The notes: generated by a model from the sequence alone, not told the origin. A stretch of 37,590 bases of DNA from Neobacillus dielmonensis (GCF_000612665.1 NZ_HG942025.1:1-37590), one strand, 5' to 3'. Positions 9,106 to 18,275 are shown, counted from the stretch's first letter. Program-made: numbers and translations.

Positions 9106-12100
9106 GTGTATACATGTCCAGATTGTAACAGTGAATTAGATGAGTTTAAAGGAAAACTAATATGCAGCAATGATGATTGTAATTTTAGCATTTTAAAATC
9201 AAACTATGTACCTAGCAATACGAAATGGAACAAGCGAATGACCAGCGGTAATAGGTATTGGTATAAGGAGGCCTTTGAAAACTATCCTTCCATTATTGCC
9301 CATGAATATTGGCGGCTTTTTGATATGATTGACCAAGGTCAAACATTTGGAGCGCTGCTTCAATTGAAAGACGTTTTTGAGGTTATGATTAAGTTGCCGA
9401 CTTTAGTTTCCGTAAGTCATATTTATCATAAAAAAAATCGAAGTGATGTAGAAAATAAAATCATCTTAAACTTAGTAGAGAAGCACCTTTCGTTAGGAGA
9501 TTGGAAGCGAATTGCCCAAACCATTGTTCAACGTGTACAGACAGAGGGTCCAATCTTTCAAATACTAAACAACATTATTTCTATTTATGAAGATATTCCT
9601 GCATGGAGAAATAAACAAATTGGTCACGGTGCCCTAACCTATGATGAAGAAGTCCTACAAAATGACATTGAGAATAAGTTATTATCCATTCGCGCCTACC
9701 TGATAGAAAACGAACACTTCTATCAACAATTTTCATTATTTTTGCAAGATGAAAATAAGGAAAAAAAGAAGTTAATAGGGAAAACGAATGCACGTGGACT
9801 AACTGAAAAGTTTACCAATGTGTACATAGAATATGAAGGCAACCATCAAACGTTATATCCATACATATTTGTAGAGGATGGAAAAATCTTTTTCTTTGAC
9901 TCATTTAGTAAATATGACTTCCGTACATCTCTGCTTAACTATCCAGAAGGAGTTAAACGGACGAATCTTAAAAACATAAATGACCTAATGAAAACGGTGT
10001 ATACTTCCTTTAACCAATCTCATCAGGTAGGTCAGCTGACAGAACATTCATTTGAAGAAGACTCTTATTCCCTTATTGAAGAAAAAGTGACACAGAAAAT
10101 GCAGGAAGTAGACGACTTCGAGCGGCCAACCTATTTGGAGAATTGGCTGACAACTAATATACAAAAACGAAATAAGGGCGTTTTTCTGCTGCAGATGGAG
10201 AGAGGGACTGGGAAAACAACCTTTTCCCGTGCACTGGATGAACTTTCCTTAGGGAAGATTAAAATAGCCAATACTTCGGTTCGATGCCATTATATAAACG
10301 ATAGTTATTCATATAAGTTAAAAAATTTTTTTACTAATCTAATAGATCAATTGAGAATGGACAAAAAAGGAAACACTGTCATTTCATCTATCCATCAAAT
10401 CAGTGAAACTGCCGATAACAAGAAGAAAGAGTTCGCCAATCTGTTAAACCTCTACCATAAGGAACATCAGAAATTTTTTGGCAAGGATAAGTTAATGCTG
10501 GTTATTGATGGACTAGATGAGATCCCAGCAAAATCCAAGCTATCCATTTACGATTTTATCCCTAGTGCAGATATGCTGGATGAAAATGTATTTCTGCTGC
10601 TTACCTCCAGGACGAATGATGAAATATCGGAATATAGCCGAAATCGTATCCGTTTTTTAAAGGTTAGTGATAAGAAAGTATCCACAAAAAATGAGCAGGA
10701 GCATGTCGATATGCTCAATAATTATGTTAGGAAATACATCTTCCAAACAAACGATTTATCAAAAGAGCAGGAAAAATTAAAGGACTGGCTGCTTGACCAT
10801 GCTGATTTTCGTTTTATTTATCTAAAACTATTAAAAGAAATATATAAAATAAAGCCACAAGACGAAATTATGAAACTGCCAAAAGGAAAGGAACTTTTTG
10901 ATTACTATTTCAATTCGTTGGAATCGTTATATGGGGAGAAGTTTTTTAAAAACATTATGCAATTATTATCCATTATTGCAACTAGCTATGAACCATTAAC
11001 ATACCGTGAAATTTCTAGCTTAATGGGAGAAGACAAGGCAACCTTTAAACTACTAGCCTATTTAATTGACATTCGTGGATTTATAAAAATAGAGCGGAGT
11101 TATCGAGGAAATTTAATCACAATCTCTCACATAAATTGGAAAAAGATTATTATCCAGAGGTTCGGATCGGCTATCAAACAGCTTGTAGAATCTTGGGCAG
11201 AGGAGCAGTATATATCTGAAGAATTATTGGAAACGATTGATTGGTCAAGAGCTGAAAATGATGGCTTAACTTATTTCATTACCTATTTACATGATTACAT
11301 CATAGAGTATTGTCCAGAGAAGTACAGTGAAGCCAAAGTCAGTGCTTATTATTTTAATGCACTAAGGAATCCAACTTTATATAAGAATCAGACCATTTAT
11401 CTTTTGTTCCGACGTTACGTCATACAGACAAAATATATCTTAACCATTGAAAAATATGAGTATCTGGTTAACTTTGCAGAGGGTTTAGCAGAAGTATTAG
11501 CCCAGCGTGGAAATACGTTACATGAGTTAAAAGTGTATGATGAAGCCCAGCATGACTTTACAGAAGCCATTCAAATATTGAAAAAATTAATCTCAGAAAA
11601 GAAATTAGATAAAGCACTGGAGCTTGGAAATGTATTAAACGATCGAGGAACGGTGCTAAATCTAATGGGTCAAACAGAACAAGCATTGGACGATTATAAC
11701 GAAGCTATCTTTATCTTTCAAAATAAAATGAAAAATGGGGATCAAATGGACAAAGAAGACTTGTCTATGGCCTTAATGAACCGAGGGACCATTTATCTTA
11801 AGAAGAAACGGAATAAGGATGCGCTTGCGGACTTAAATGAAGCCATTGCTATTCATAGTGAAATGAAGGAAAACGAAGGATCTGAAGATCATTTTATTGC
11901 AGTTGCACTGATGAATCGCGGTGCTATTTTAACAGAACTGCAGCAGAATGAAAAAGCTTTGGAAGACTTTAATCGGGCTGTTAGGATCAATGAAAAATTA
12001 TTAGAATTCGGTAAGTTGAAGGATATAGGCTACTTTGCCACACTGCTAACCAATCGAGGAGCTGTTTTAGAGACAATGAACAAAAATGAGGAAGCCTTAG

Positions 12101-13476
12101 CCAGTTATGACGAATCCATTGAAGAATTCAAAAGGGCAGAGGAAGAAGGAAAACCTTTTGATCGAAGTATCTTCGCCATCGCTTTAGGAAATCGAGGCAA
12201 TTTATTACGAGAGTCTGGCAAGATGGAAGATGCCATCCAGCAATACACAGAGGCAATAGCGATCTTGACAAAGTTGGTAGAAAATGGATTATTGTACAAT
12301 GAGAAAAACCTTTCGGATATTTTCGTTAGTCGAGGAAACGCATGGAACCATATGAATTCTTTTGAGGAAGCTTATATAGATTATACGGAAGCCATTAACA
12401 TACTGAAACGGCTATCTAACGAAGGGAATTTGGAAGAAAAGATTGAATTAGCAGATGTTCTCTTGAGTCGAGGCTTTACTCATTTGCAGTTGAACCAAAA
12501 TGAAAAAGCGCTAAGTGATTATAATGAATGCATAACAATCATGAAAAAACTATCAAACAAAGGAGTATTGGCAGATAAAAATAAATTGGCAAAGGCCTTG
12601 CAAAATCGAGGTGCCGTCTATTTTCAGTTAATAAAAGTGGATAAAGCGCTTATTGACTTTTCAAAAGGACTGGAAATTCGCAGGGAATTGTATGAGCAAG
12701 GAAAGTTAAAGGAATTAAGCGATTTGGCAGAAATTCTGTTGAATCGAGGGGCTGCTTATCATGATTCTGGACAGTATGAAAAAGCAATTAGTGACTATAC
12801 AGAATCCATAAAAATATGGAGGACCATCATTAGTGAAAAGGGTGCAGCACCTGCCGCAAATCTTGGTGCGGCGTTATTCAATCGTATGCTTTTATACAAG
12901 GAGCAAGAATTAACGTCGGAAGCATTGATTGATTGTAATGATTATATTGAGTTTCAACGCATGCTGTTGAAATGTGGTGCACCAAACAATGTCAATCAGT
13001 TGCTTACAGTTATTCGTGAACGTGGTGAAATTATACAGAAACATCACTTTTCGGATGAAAATGTAATCGATCATACTATGGCCATTGATTTAATTACAGA
13101 ACTTATTGGGTCTATTGATTTTAATGATTATCCCGAATCCGATAAAATAAATTTATTTATGGTGCGGGCAAATATGTTTTATGAAATGATGCTATTTGAA
13201 GAAGCTATCGAAGATTATGATACATCCATTAATCTAGTTAAACGTAAGGCTAGTAAGGGGATGTCGAATAGCGATTATGTCTCTGCCGTCATGTTGAATA
13301 ACCGAGGACAATCAAAATTCCAGCTGAATCAAGTAATGGAGGGGGTTTCTGATTTAGACGAAGCCATAATGTTACTTAAGAAGCTATCTAGTCAGGGAAA
13401 TGAACAAGCCAAGCAGCTTCTTTCAACTGTCATAGAAACGCGGGAAAGTATGATGGCAGGACTCGAACTAAAATAG
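9106..13476 (+). CDS. Zinc ribbon-HEPN-STAND NTPase with long helical repeat array
   Basis: 1456-residue multidomain protein, not a family I can name. In order: a zinc ribbon (Cys4, Cys7, Cys20, Cys25); a helical HEPN-like region (about 50-200) with the motif RNKQIGH (Arg168, His174); a beta-rich segment (about 225-300); a STAND/NACHT-like P-loop NTPase with Walker A ERGTGKTT (Lys370), Walker B LVIDGLDEIP (467-474) and sensor-like LLLTSRT (about 497-503); a helical/winged-helix stretch (about 600-780); and 14 TPR-like repeats of about 46 residues (about 795-1445), most with an NRG signature. The first Gly of Walker A is Met364. I prefer GTG 9106, with AAAGGGG 8 nt upstream, over GTG 9097, which overlaps that site. 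The STAND-plus-repeat plan is typical of immune sensors such as Avs proteins. The two HEPN proteins downstream suggest a shared defence role. Exact function unknown. Confidence 0.85.
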   Translation: MYTCPDCNSELDEFKGKLICSNDDCNFSILKSNYVPSNTKWNKRMTSGNRYWYKEAFENYPSIIAHEYWRLFDMIDQGQTFGALLQLKDVFEVMIKLPTLVSVSHIYHKKNRSDVENKIILNLVEKHLSLGDWKRIAQTIVQRVQTEGPIFQILNNIISIYEDIPAWRNKQIGHGALTYDEEVLQNDIENKLLSIRAYLIENEHFYQQFSLFLQDENKEKKKLIGKTNARGLTEKFTNVYIEYEGNHQTLYPYIFVEDGKIFFFDSFSKYDFRTSLLNYPEGVKRTNLKNINDLMKTVYTSFNQSHQVGQLTEHSFEEDSYSLIEEKVTQKMQEVDDFERPTYLENWLTTNIQKRNKGVFLLQMERGTGKTTFSRALDELSLGKIKIANTSVRCHYINDSYSYKLKNFFTNLIDQLRMDKKGNTVISSIHQISETADNKKKEFANLLNLYHKEHQKFFGKDKLMLVIDGLDEIPAKSKLSIYDFIPSADMLDENVFLLLTSRTNDEISEYSRNRIRFLKVSDKKVSTKNEQEHVDMLNNYVRKYIFQTNDLSKEQEKLKDWLLDHADFRFIYLKLLKEIYKIKPQDEIMKLPKGKELFDYYFNSLESLYGEKFFKNIMQLLSIIATSYEPLTYREISSLMGEDKATFKLLAYLIDIRGFIKIERSYRGNLITISHINWKKIIIQRFGSAIKQLVESWAEEQYISEELLETIDWSRAENDGLTYFITYLHDYIIEYCPEKYSEAKVSAYYFNALRNPTLYKNQTIYLLFRRYVIQTKYILTIEKYEYLVNFAEGLAEVLAQRGNTLHELKVYDEAQHDFTEAIQILKKLISEKKLDKALELGNVLNDRGTVLNLMGQTEQALDDYNEAIFIFQNKMKNGDQMDKEDLSMALMNRGTIYLKKKRNKDALADLNEAIAIHSEMKENEGSEDHFIAVALMNRGAILTELQQNEKALEDFNRAVRINEKLLEFGKLKDIGYFATLLTNRGAVLETMNKNEEALASYDESIEEFKRAEEEGKPFDRSIFAIALGNRGNLLRESGKMEDAIQQYTEAIAILTKLVENGLLYNEKNLSDIFVSRGNAWNHMNSFEEAYIDYTEAINILKRLSNEGNLEEKIELADVLLSRGFTHLQLNQNEKALSDYNECITIMKKLSNKGVLADKNKLAKALQNRGAVYFQLIKVDKALIDFSKGLEIRRELYEQGKLKELSDLAEILLNRGAAYHDSGQYEKAISDYTESIKIWRTIISEKGAAPAANLGAALFNRMLLYKEQELTSEALIDCNDYIEFQRMLLKCGAPNNVNQLLTVIRERGEIIQKHHFSDENVIDHTMAIDLITELIGSIDFNDYPESDKINLFMVRANMFYEMMLFEEAIEDYDTSINLVKRKASKGMSNSDYVSAVMLNNRGQSKFQLNQVMEGVSDLDEAIMLLKKLSSQGNEQAKQLLSTVIETRESMMAGLELK
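11488..13440 (+). repeat. Fourteen diverged tandem ~138-bp coding repeats (46-residue TPR-like units)
   Basis: The C-terminal part of the large NTPase is built of units with the pattern A-x-x-L-x-N-R-G, about 12 variable residues, then A-L-x-D-[YF]-x-E-[AS]-I, then a Leu/Lys-rich helix and a G-x-L linker. I count 14 units. The period is 45-49 residues rather than the classical 34, so each unit probably carries an extended or third helix. This is a protein repeat, not a nucleotide repeat array. Confidence 0.8.
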
Positions 13477-13504
13477 ATTTTAGATTAATAAATAATAATG
13501 CTCA

Positions 13505-13540
13505 ATCCTCCTATTATATGATAGGGGGATATGTTTTATT
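13505..13540 (+). terminator. Possible terminator or attenuator hairpin after the NTPase gene
   Basis: ATCCTCCTAT (13505-13514) pairs with ATAGGGGGAT (13521-13530), a 10-bp stem with one G-U pair and a 6-nt loop. ATGTTTTATT follows, which is a weak T tract, so termination may be partial. Confidence 0.5.
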
Positions 13541-13561
13541 CCTTATCTCTTTATTTTGTAC

Positions 13562-13567
13562 TATAAT
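13562..13567 (+). promoter_or_regulatory. Candidate -10 element for the paralogous HEPN pair
   Basis: A consensus TATAAT lies 38 nt ahead of the TTG start and after the hairpin. The -35 region (about 13539-13544, TTCCTT) is a poor match. It suggests the two HEPN genes may have their own promoter, possibly with an activator. Confidence 0.4.
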
Positions 13568-13604
13568 AAACATTAATTTAATACTATTTTAGGAGGATTG
13601 AACG

Positions 13605-14942
13605 TTGGATCAGATCAGTCTAATTCCCCATTACATCTTCCATTCCCATATTTCTCTTAAAAAGAAAACCAATTCTTTTTTTCAATATGAGCAGGATGAA
13701 GTAGAGCTCCAATCCAGTGAACTTAGAGAAATTCTATCGTCGTTAGAGACCATAGATAAAGAGGTATATTGCTGGTTTACCATTGATAACCAAGTTACAG
13801 TAAGGCAGAGGATGGTGATAGAAAGCCATTTGGAGAAGGTGCTTGAAGAGCGTATGACAAATGGTTGGGACGTCCAAGTCTTGCTACTGCCCATTGGGCA
13901 ATCTTTCTCATTGGAGAACTGCTTAATTCAAATTGAAATTCTTTTAATGTCGTTAAAAAAGCGTTATCCCACAGAATACATAGGCCAGATTGTCGGTGCC
14001 AAAACCAATCTTGTCTCACAGGCATTCCTTATAGAATGCTTGCGACAGTTTCCACAACGATACATAAGTTTATATTGGGATGGAAGCAAGACCGCATCTG
14101 TTTATCATCCAGGAAAGGTTAACCCCAAATCATGGTACCGGTTATTTCGGGAATTTATCCAAGACTATGATTATCAGGGAGCCTTAGAACTACTATCAGA
14201 TATTAACATTTCATCCAACAATCTGAAGGCGATTGAGGCTATTCTCCGTTCCCAATTAAAACGGATGAATTTTGCATTTGAAGAGGCAGAGCAATTTTTA
14301 ACAGAGGCTATGAATTTATTAGGCTCAACCCGGTCTCTATCTGAAACCAAAACTATATTTTCAAAGCTTTTAAGTAATGACCGAGAAATCAAAGAGTTAG
14401 AACGTATTGCAGAATTATTTAGGCAAATCGAAGTCTATGTACAGATAGATGATCTTCCATCTTTCCTTATTCGGCTTTACAGGGCGAGAGAGGCTGTTTT
14501 ATTTTATCTTCTTCAATTTGGCCAAACAAATGGAAACACCCATTATCCGATGGAACAAAAATCATCCATTTATCAAGTATTTGAAGTATTAGAAGACCTT
14601 TACGATAACTTTGAAATTGACGGGTATTTTGGGGCCTACTTTTTTCTAAAAAGCAATAATGTAGCGGGTATTCTAGATTCACGAAACAAAAGCTTTATTG
14701 GCCATTCGAGAAAACCGATTTATCCAAAAGAACTCTGGAATGCTTTTGCGGGAAATGCTAATCGCACCCTTGCCAAAACCAAAAGGCGATTTCTCATGGA
14801 TGTTGACTTAATGCTTAGAGATTTAGGTATAAAGGCCGATGAAAATTTTACATCTCTTAATCTTCTCATATTGCAGCTAGCAGAGGACATCAAGAAGGAG
14901 GATGGTTACGCTGAAGGTAAAACTAATCATTCTATGGTCTAA
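13605..14942 (+). CDS. CARF-like/HEPN protein, Csm6/Csx1-like (first paralogue)
   Basis: 445 residues, starting at TTG 13605 with AGGAGG 8 nt upstream. The N-terminal half (about 50-185) alternates beta strands and helices (VYCWFTID, WDVQVLLLPIG, EYIGQIVGAKTNLVSQAF, RYISLYWDG), in the manner of a Rossmann/CARF domain. A helical linker with DYQGALELL follows, then a helical C-terminal domain with RNKSFIGH (Arg360, His367; R-x6-H), the HEPN ribonuclease signature, and an E/R-rich helix before it (FLIRLYRAREAVLFYLL). This layout resembles CARF-HEPN proteins that type III CRISPR systems activate with cyclic oligoadenylate. No Cas10, other cas gene or array is present here. The domain calls are by motif and predicted fold, so moderately secure. 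Confidence 0.72.
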   Translation: MDQISLIPHYIFHSHISLKKKTNSFFQYEQDEVELQSSELREILSSLETIDKEVYCWFTIDNQVTVRQRMVIESHLEKVLEERMTNGWDVQVLLLPIGQSFSLENCLIQIEILLMSLKKRYPTEYIGQIVGAKTNLVSQAFLIECLRQFPQRYISLYWDGSKTASVYHPGKVNPKSWYRLFREFIQDYDYQGALELLSDINISSNNLKAIEAILRSQLKRMNFAFEEAEQFLTEAMNLLGSTRSLSETKTIFSKLLSNDREIKELERIAELFRQIEVYVQIDDLPSFLIRLYRAREAVLFYLLQFGQTNGNTHYPMEQKSSIYQVFEVLEDLYDNFEIDGYFGAYFFLKSNNVAGILDSRNKSFIGHSRKPIYPKELWNAFAGNANRTLAKTKRRFLMDVDLMLRDLGIKADENFTSLNLLILQLAEDIKKEDGYAEGKTNHSMV

Positions 14943-16191
14943 CGACTTTTTGTCAAAAATAAAAGAGGCTGAAAGGAAAGTTCTTTCCTACTCCAAAAAA
15001 TTACAAGAAGTATGCATTATTTGCTCTAATAAGCAAGAAGAATCGCTTTGTCATAGCTTTGTTTCAAATCACATAGCGGTAAGAACTGTTTTGGTTAACA
15101 ATGAGCAACCTGTATACAGACAATCTGACCAGTTAAAAGTATTCTTACATTCTTATATTGATGAAAACGATGAAATCTTTATTTTGTTGCAAAAAGAGTC
15201 TGCTCCAATCGGCCATTTGTTAACCCAGATAGGCGCTGCTGAATATCATGAACAAGTCTATTTCCTAACAGAGGACGATAGAAGGGCTTCCAGACTATCT
15301 TTCACAACGGCAGAAGAAACGAATTTCGATCTCATTCAACATGTCAGCGAATTGATTTATTCAGGGAATTACCAGTCCGCTTCCGTGCTGTTAAATGAAA
15401 GGTTAGCAGCAAAACATGCCGAAGTGAATGATTTGCTCCATTTTGGGAATAAATTATTTCTATTAGACTTCGAAAATGAGTATGTACCGGGTAAACAGAA
15501 TCCATTAAACCTGCTGGCAGATACACTGACTTCTACTGATATTTCGGATAATGAGGAAGTAAACTATCTAATTAGCTTACTACCCATACAGGATCAAGAG
15601 CAGCGTCCATTTATCGCGTTATTGCACAACTATGCTGAATTTCTTTATGAACAGGACGATGTTATTGACTTTATTGTCCTTTACTATCGTTTGGTGGAAG
15701 AGACTTTGTTATTCGCTCTTGGTTGGGACCATGATAAGAGAGGCCAATTTGTCTATCGGGAAGATTCTAATTACAAATTGGTGTTACCTAAATGGCGGTT
15801 AACCAAGCATTACCATCGTTATAATCAGGCACTTCAGGAATATATTCGAATGTTAGAAGAGAAAAAACAAGTTCGCATCCAAGCTGGCCACCAGGTAGGA
15901 TGCGAAAAACTTTCAGACGAGGAAGCCTATTTTGTTCATCTTTATCTGGCGTTGAGGGAAAAAGGGATTGTCAAATGCATTGAGTTTCGCCATGAGGGAA
16001 TAAGCGGGCATGGCTTTGCAGACTTGAGCAAAAAGGAATTAGAAATCCTTTGCGGCGGCAAGACTCCCCTTGAAATCCTCAATCCATTATTAGAGAGATT
16101 GGGCTTAAAGCCAGAGTATTCGATATTTAATTTGTTAAATAAAGGTGTATTGGCATTGCTGCAGGAGAAAGTACTCGAATCAAGAACCTAA
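14902..16191 (+). CDS. CARF-like/HEPN protein, Csm6/Csx1-like (second paralogue)
   Basis: 429 residues. It has the same plan as the preceding protein: a Rossmann-like N-terminus (VKLIILWSNDFLSK, EVCIICSNK, EIFILLQKES, QVYFLTEDD), a middle with YSGNYQSASVLLNERL parallel to the first protein's DYDYQGALELL, a helix YYRLVEETLLFALGW, and the HEPN-like motif RHEGISGH (Arg363, His370; R-x6-H) about 60 residues from the end. It overlaps the previous gene by 41 nt, so translation is probably coupled. The start is uncertain: AAGGAGG almost touches ATG 14902, and an in-frame CTG at 14911 has better spacing. A terminator follows at once. Function is inferred from motif and context only. Confidence 0.7.
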   Translation: MVTLKVKLIILWSNDFLSKIKEAERKVLSYSKKLQEVCIICSNKQEESLCHSFVSNHIAVRTVLVNNEQPVYRQSDQLKVFLHSYIDENDEIFILLQKESAPIGHLLTQIGAAEYHEQVYFLTEDDRRASRLSFTTAEETNFDLIQHVSELIYSGNYQSASVLLNERLAAKHAEVNDLLHFGNKLFLLDFENEYVPGKQNPLNLLADTLTSTDISDNEEVNYLISLLPIQDQEQRPFIALLHNYAEFLYEQDDVIDFIVLYYRLVEETLLFALGWDHDKRGQFVYREDSNYKLVLPKWRLTKHYHRYNQALQEYIRMLEEKKQVRIQAGHQVGCEKLSDEEAYFVHLYLALREKGIVKCIEFRHEGISGHGFADLSKKELEILCGGKTPLEILNPLLERLGLKPEYSIFNLLNKGVLALLQEKVLESRT

Positions 16192-16202
16192 TGATTAAAA
16201 TT

Positions 16203-16234
16203 CCTCCGGAAGATAGCCGGGGGTTTTTCTTTTT
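16203..16234 (+). terminator. Terminator of the HEPN/STAND cassette
   Basis: CCTCCGG (16203-16209) pairs with CCGGGGG (16217-16223), one G-U pair, followed by TTTTTCTTTTT. It lies 12 nt after the last gene of the cassette. Confidence 0.88.
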
Positions 16235-16399
16235 AGCTGATAAGAGGAATACTCGTTAAACCAAAGAGTTGCGGCAACTTTAGCACTGTATTATTAGGTA
16301 TTTATGCTCAAAAGTGGAAATATAAGGTAAATATATTCTGATTTTTCTGTCTCCTTGGTAGAATAGAGTTGAAACTATTTTTACCATAGGAGGGAAAAG

Positions 16400-18169
16400 A
16401 TGAAAAGGATTGGGAAGTCTTGGATTGCCGCATTATTTAGTATCCTGCTGATAGTGGGGACACTGCCGTTCAGCGCACTGGCGAAAGGGAATGATTATGA
16501 CTATAGCCAGTACAGTGAGGTCGATGTAGGGAAGGACGGAATGGTGGCAACAGCCCATCCATTTGCCTCTGAAGTTGGCGCCGAAGTACTAAGAAAAGGC
16601 GGGAATGCCATTGATGCAGCTGTGGCGATTCAATTCGCCCTGAATGTAGTTGAACCGATGATGTCTGGTATTGGCGGCGGCGGCTTTATGATGGTGTACG
16701 ATGGGAAGACAAAGAAAACCACCATTATCAACAGCCGAGAGCGTGCCCCGCAGGGAGCTGCACCAGATATGTTTTTAGATCATAACGGAAACGCCATCCC
16801 ATTCTCCATCCGCTCAACCGGTGGTACAGCTGTTGGTGTGCCAGGAACCTTAAAGGGTTTAGAAACGGCATTAGAAAAATGGGGAACCCGCCCATTGGCC
16901 CAATTGATTGAACCAGCTATAAAGCTGGCCGATAAAGGCTTCCCCATCAACTCGGTCCTAGCTGAAGCGATAGCGGATAATAAGGAAAAACTATCAAGGA
17001 CAGCAGCAGGAAAAGTTTTCCTGCCTAATGGTCAACCATTGCAAGAGGGAGATACACTAGTTCAGAAGGATTTGGCGAAAACCTTTAAACTTATTCGTTC
17101 AAAAGGATCGGATGCATTATATAACGGTCCAATTGCCGAGGCACTTGCCAGCACCGTGCAGCAGTTTGGTGGTTCGATGGTACCAGAGGATTTACACAAG
17201 TATAATATAACCGTTGATGAGCCGATTTGGGGTGACTACAAAGGCTACCAGATTGCTAGTATGCCACCTCCAAGCTCCGGTGGGGTATTTCTTTTACAAA
17301 TGCTGAAGATTCTGGATGGATTTAAGCTTTCCCAATACGATATAAAGTCATGGGAAAAATACCATCTGTTATCCGAAACTATGCACCTCGCATATGCAGA
17401 CCGTGCAGCATATGCAGGAGATCCTGAGTTTGTGAATGTGCCGCTCACCGGCTTATTGCATCCGGATTATATTCAAGAGCGTCAGAAGTTAATCAGCCTT
17501 AATACGGTGAACCTAAAGCCACAAGCAGGTGACCCATGGAAGTACGAATCTAACATGGCAAATTATCAGCAAACAGCTCAGCCGAGTGATCGGAAAAATG
17601 GAGAAACCACTCATTTCACGGTTGCCGATCGATGGGGAAATGTTGTTTCCTATACCACAACGATTGAGCAAGTATTTGGCACTGGAATCATGGTTCCTGG
17701 GTACGGTTTTATGTTAAATAATGAATTAACCGACTTTGATGCTGTTCCTGGTGGGGCAAATGAAGTCCAACCCAATAAACGTCCATTAAGCAGTATGACA
17801 CCAACCATTGTATTCAAGGATGGCCAGCCTGTTCTGACAGTTGGTTCACCAGGTGGTGCGACAATCATCACCTCTGTCCTGCAAACAATTTTGAACACCT
17901 TTGAATATGGTATGGAGCTAAAGGCTGCGGTAGAAGAACCAAGAATTTATACCAATAACATAAATTCTTATCAGTATGAGTCCGGCATTCCAGCAGGAGT
18001 AATTAGTCAACTTAATGGTATGGGTCATAAATTCGGTCCCAATCCGTCAACCATTGGTAATGTTCAGAGCATCTTAATTGACCGGCAAAATGGCAGCTTT
18101 AAAGGAGTAGCCGATTCCAGCCGCCACGGAGCGGCAATAGGCATCAATTTACCAGGGAATCGAAAATAA
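16400..18169 (+). CDS. ggt: Gamma-glutamyltranspeptidase precursor
   Basis: 589 residues, near the 587 of B. subtilis Ggt. A Sec signal peptide (basic MKRIGKSW, hydrophobic core, cleavage probably after SALA, about residue 28) indicates secretion. The proenzyme cleaves itself before Thr403 in GETTHFTV, the N-terminal nucleophile of the small subunit. Other hallmarks are KGGNAIDAAVAIQF, GIGGGGFMM, NSRERAP, the PPPSSGG stretch and the glycine motif VGSPGGATI. It hydrolyses or transfers the gamma-glutamyl group of glutathione and poly-gamma-glutamate. AGGAGGG lies upstream of the ATG. It is monocistronic, with terminators on both sides. Confidence 0.97.
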   Translation: MKRIGKSWIAALFSILLIVGTLPFSALAKGNDYDYSQYSEVDVGKDGMVATAHPFASEVGAEVLRKGGNAIDAAVAIQFALNVVEPMMSGIGGGGFMMVYDGKTKKTTIINSRERAPQGAAPDMFLDHNGNAIPFSIRSTGGTAVGVPGTLKGLETALEKWGTRPLAQLIEPAIKLADKGFPINSVLAEAIADNKEKLSRTAAGKVFLPNGQPLQEGDTLVQKDLAKTFKLIRSKGSDALYNGPIAEALASTVQQFGGSMVPEDLHKYNITVDEPIWGDYKGYQIASMPPPSSGGVFLLQMLKILDGFKLSQYDIKSWEKYHLLSETMHLAYADRAAYAGDPEFVNVPLTGLLHPDYIQERQKLISLNTVNLKPQAGDPWKYESNMANYQQTAQPSDRKNGETTHFTVADRWGNVVSYTTTIEQVFGTGIMVPGYGFMLNNELTDFDAVPGGANEVQPNKRPLSSMTPTIVFKDGQPVLTVGSPGGATIITSVLQTILNTFEYGMELKAAVEEPRIYTNNINSYQYESGIPAGVISQLNGMGHKFGPNPSTIGNVQSILIDRQNGSFKGVADSSRHGAAIGINLPGNRK

Positions 18170-18242
18170 TTCAACAAGAAATACCCTGAAATAAATGCAG
18201 AAGGCAATTTTCAATAAGAAACGAATAGATTAAATGTAATTT

Positions 18243-18275
18243 ATAGTCGACTATGTTGAGTCGGCTATTTTTTTC
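18243..18275 (+). terminator. Terminator of ggt
   Basis: ATAGTCGACT (18243-18252) pairs with AGTCGGCTAT (18259-18268), one G-U pair and a 6-nt loop, followed by seven T residues. Confidence 0.88.

Noticed and set aside
11488..13440. Regular ~138-bp periodicity, at first sight like a tandem DNA or CRISPR-type array
   Set aside because: The units are diverged at the nucleotide level, lie in one open frame and follow a protein pattern (N-R-G, A-L-x-D-[YF]). They are protein repeats. No short identical repeat with unique spacers exists anywhere in the window.
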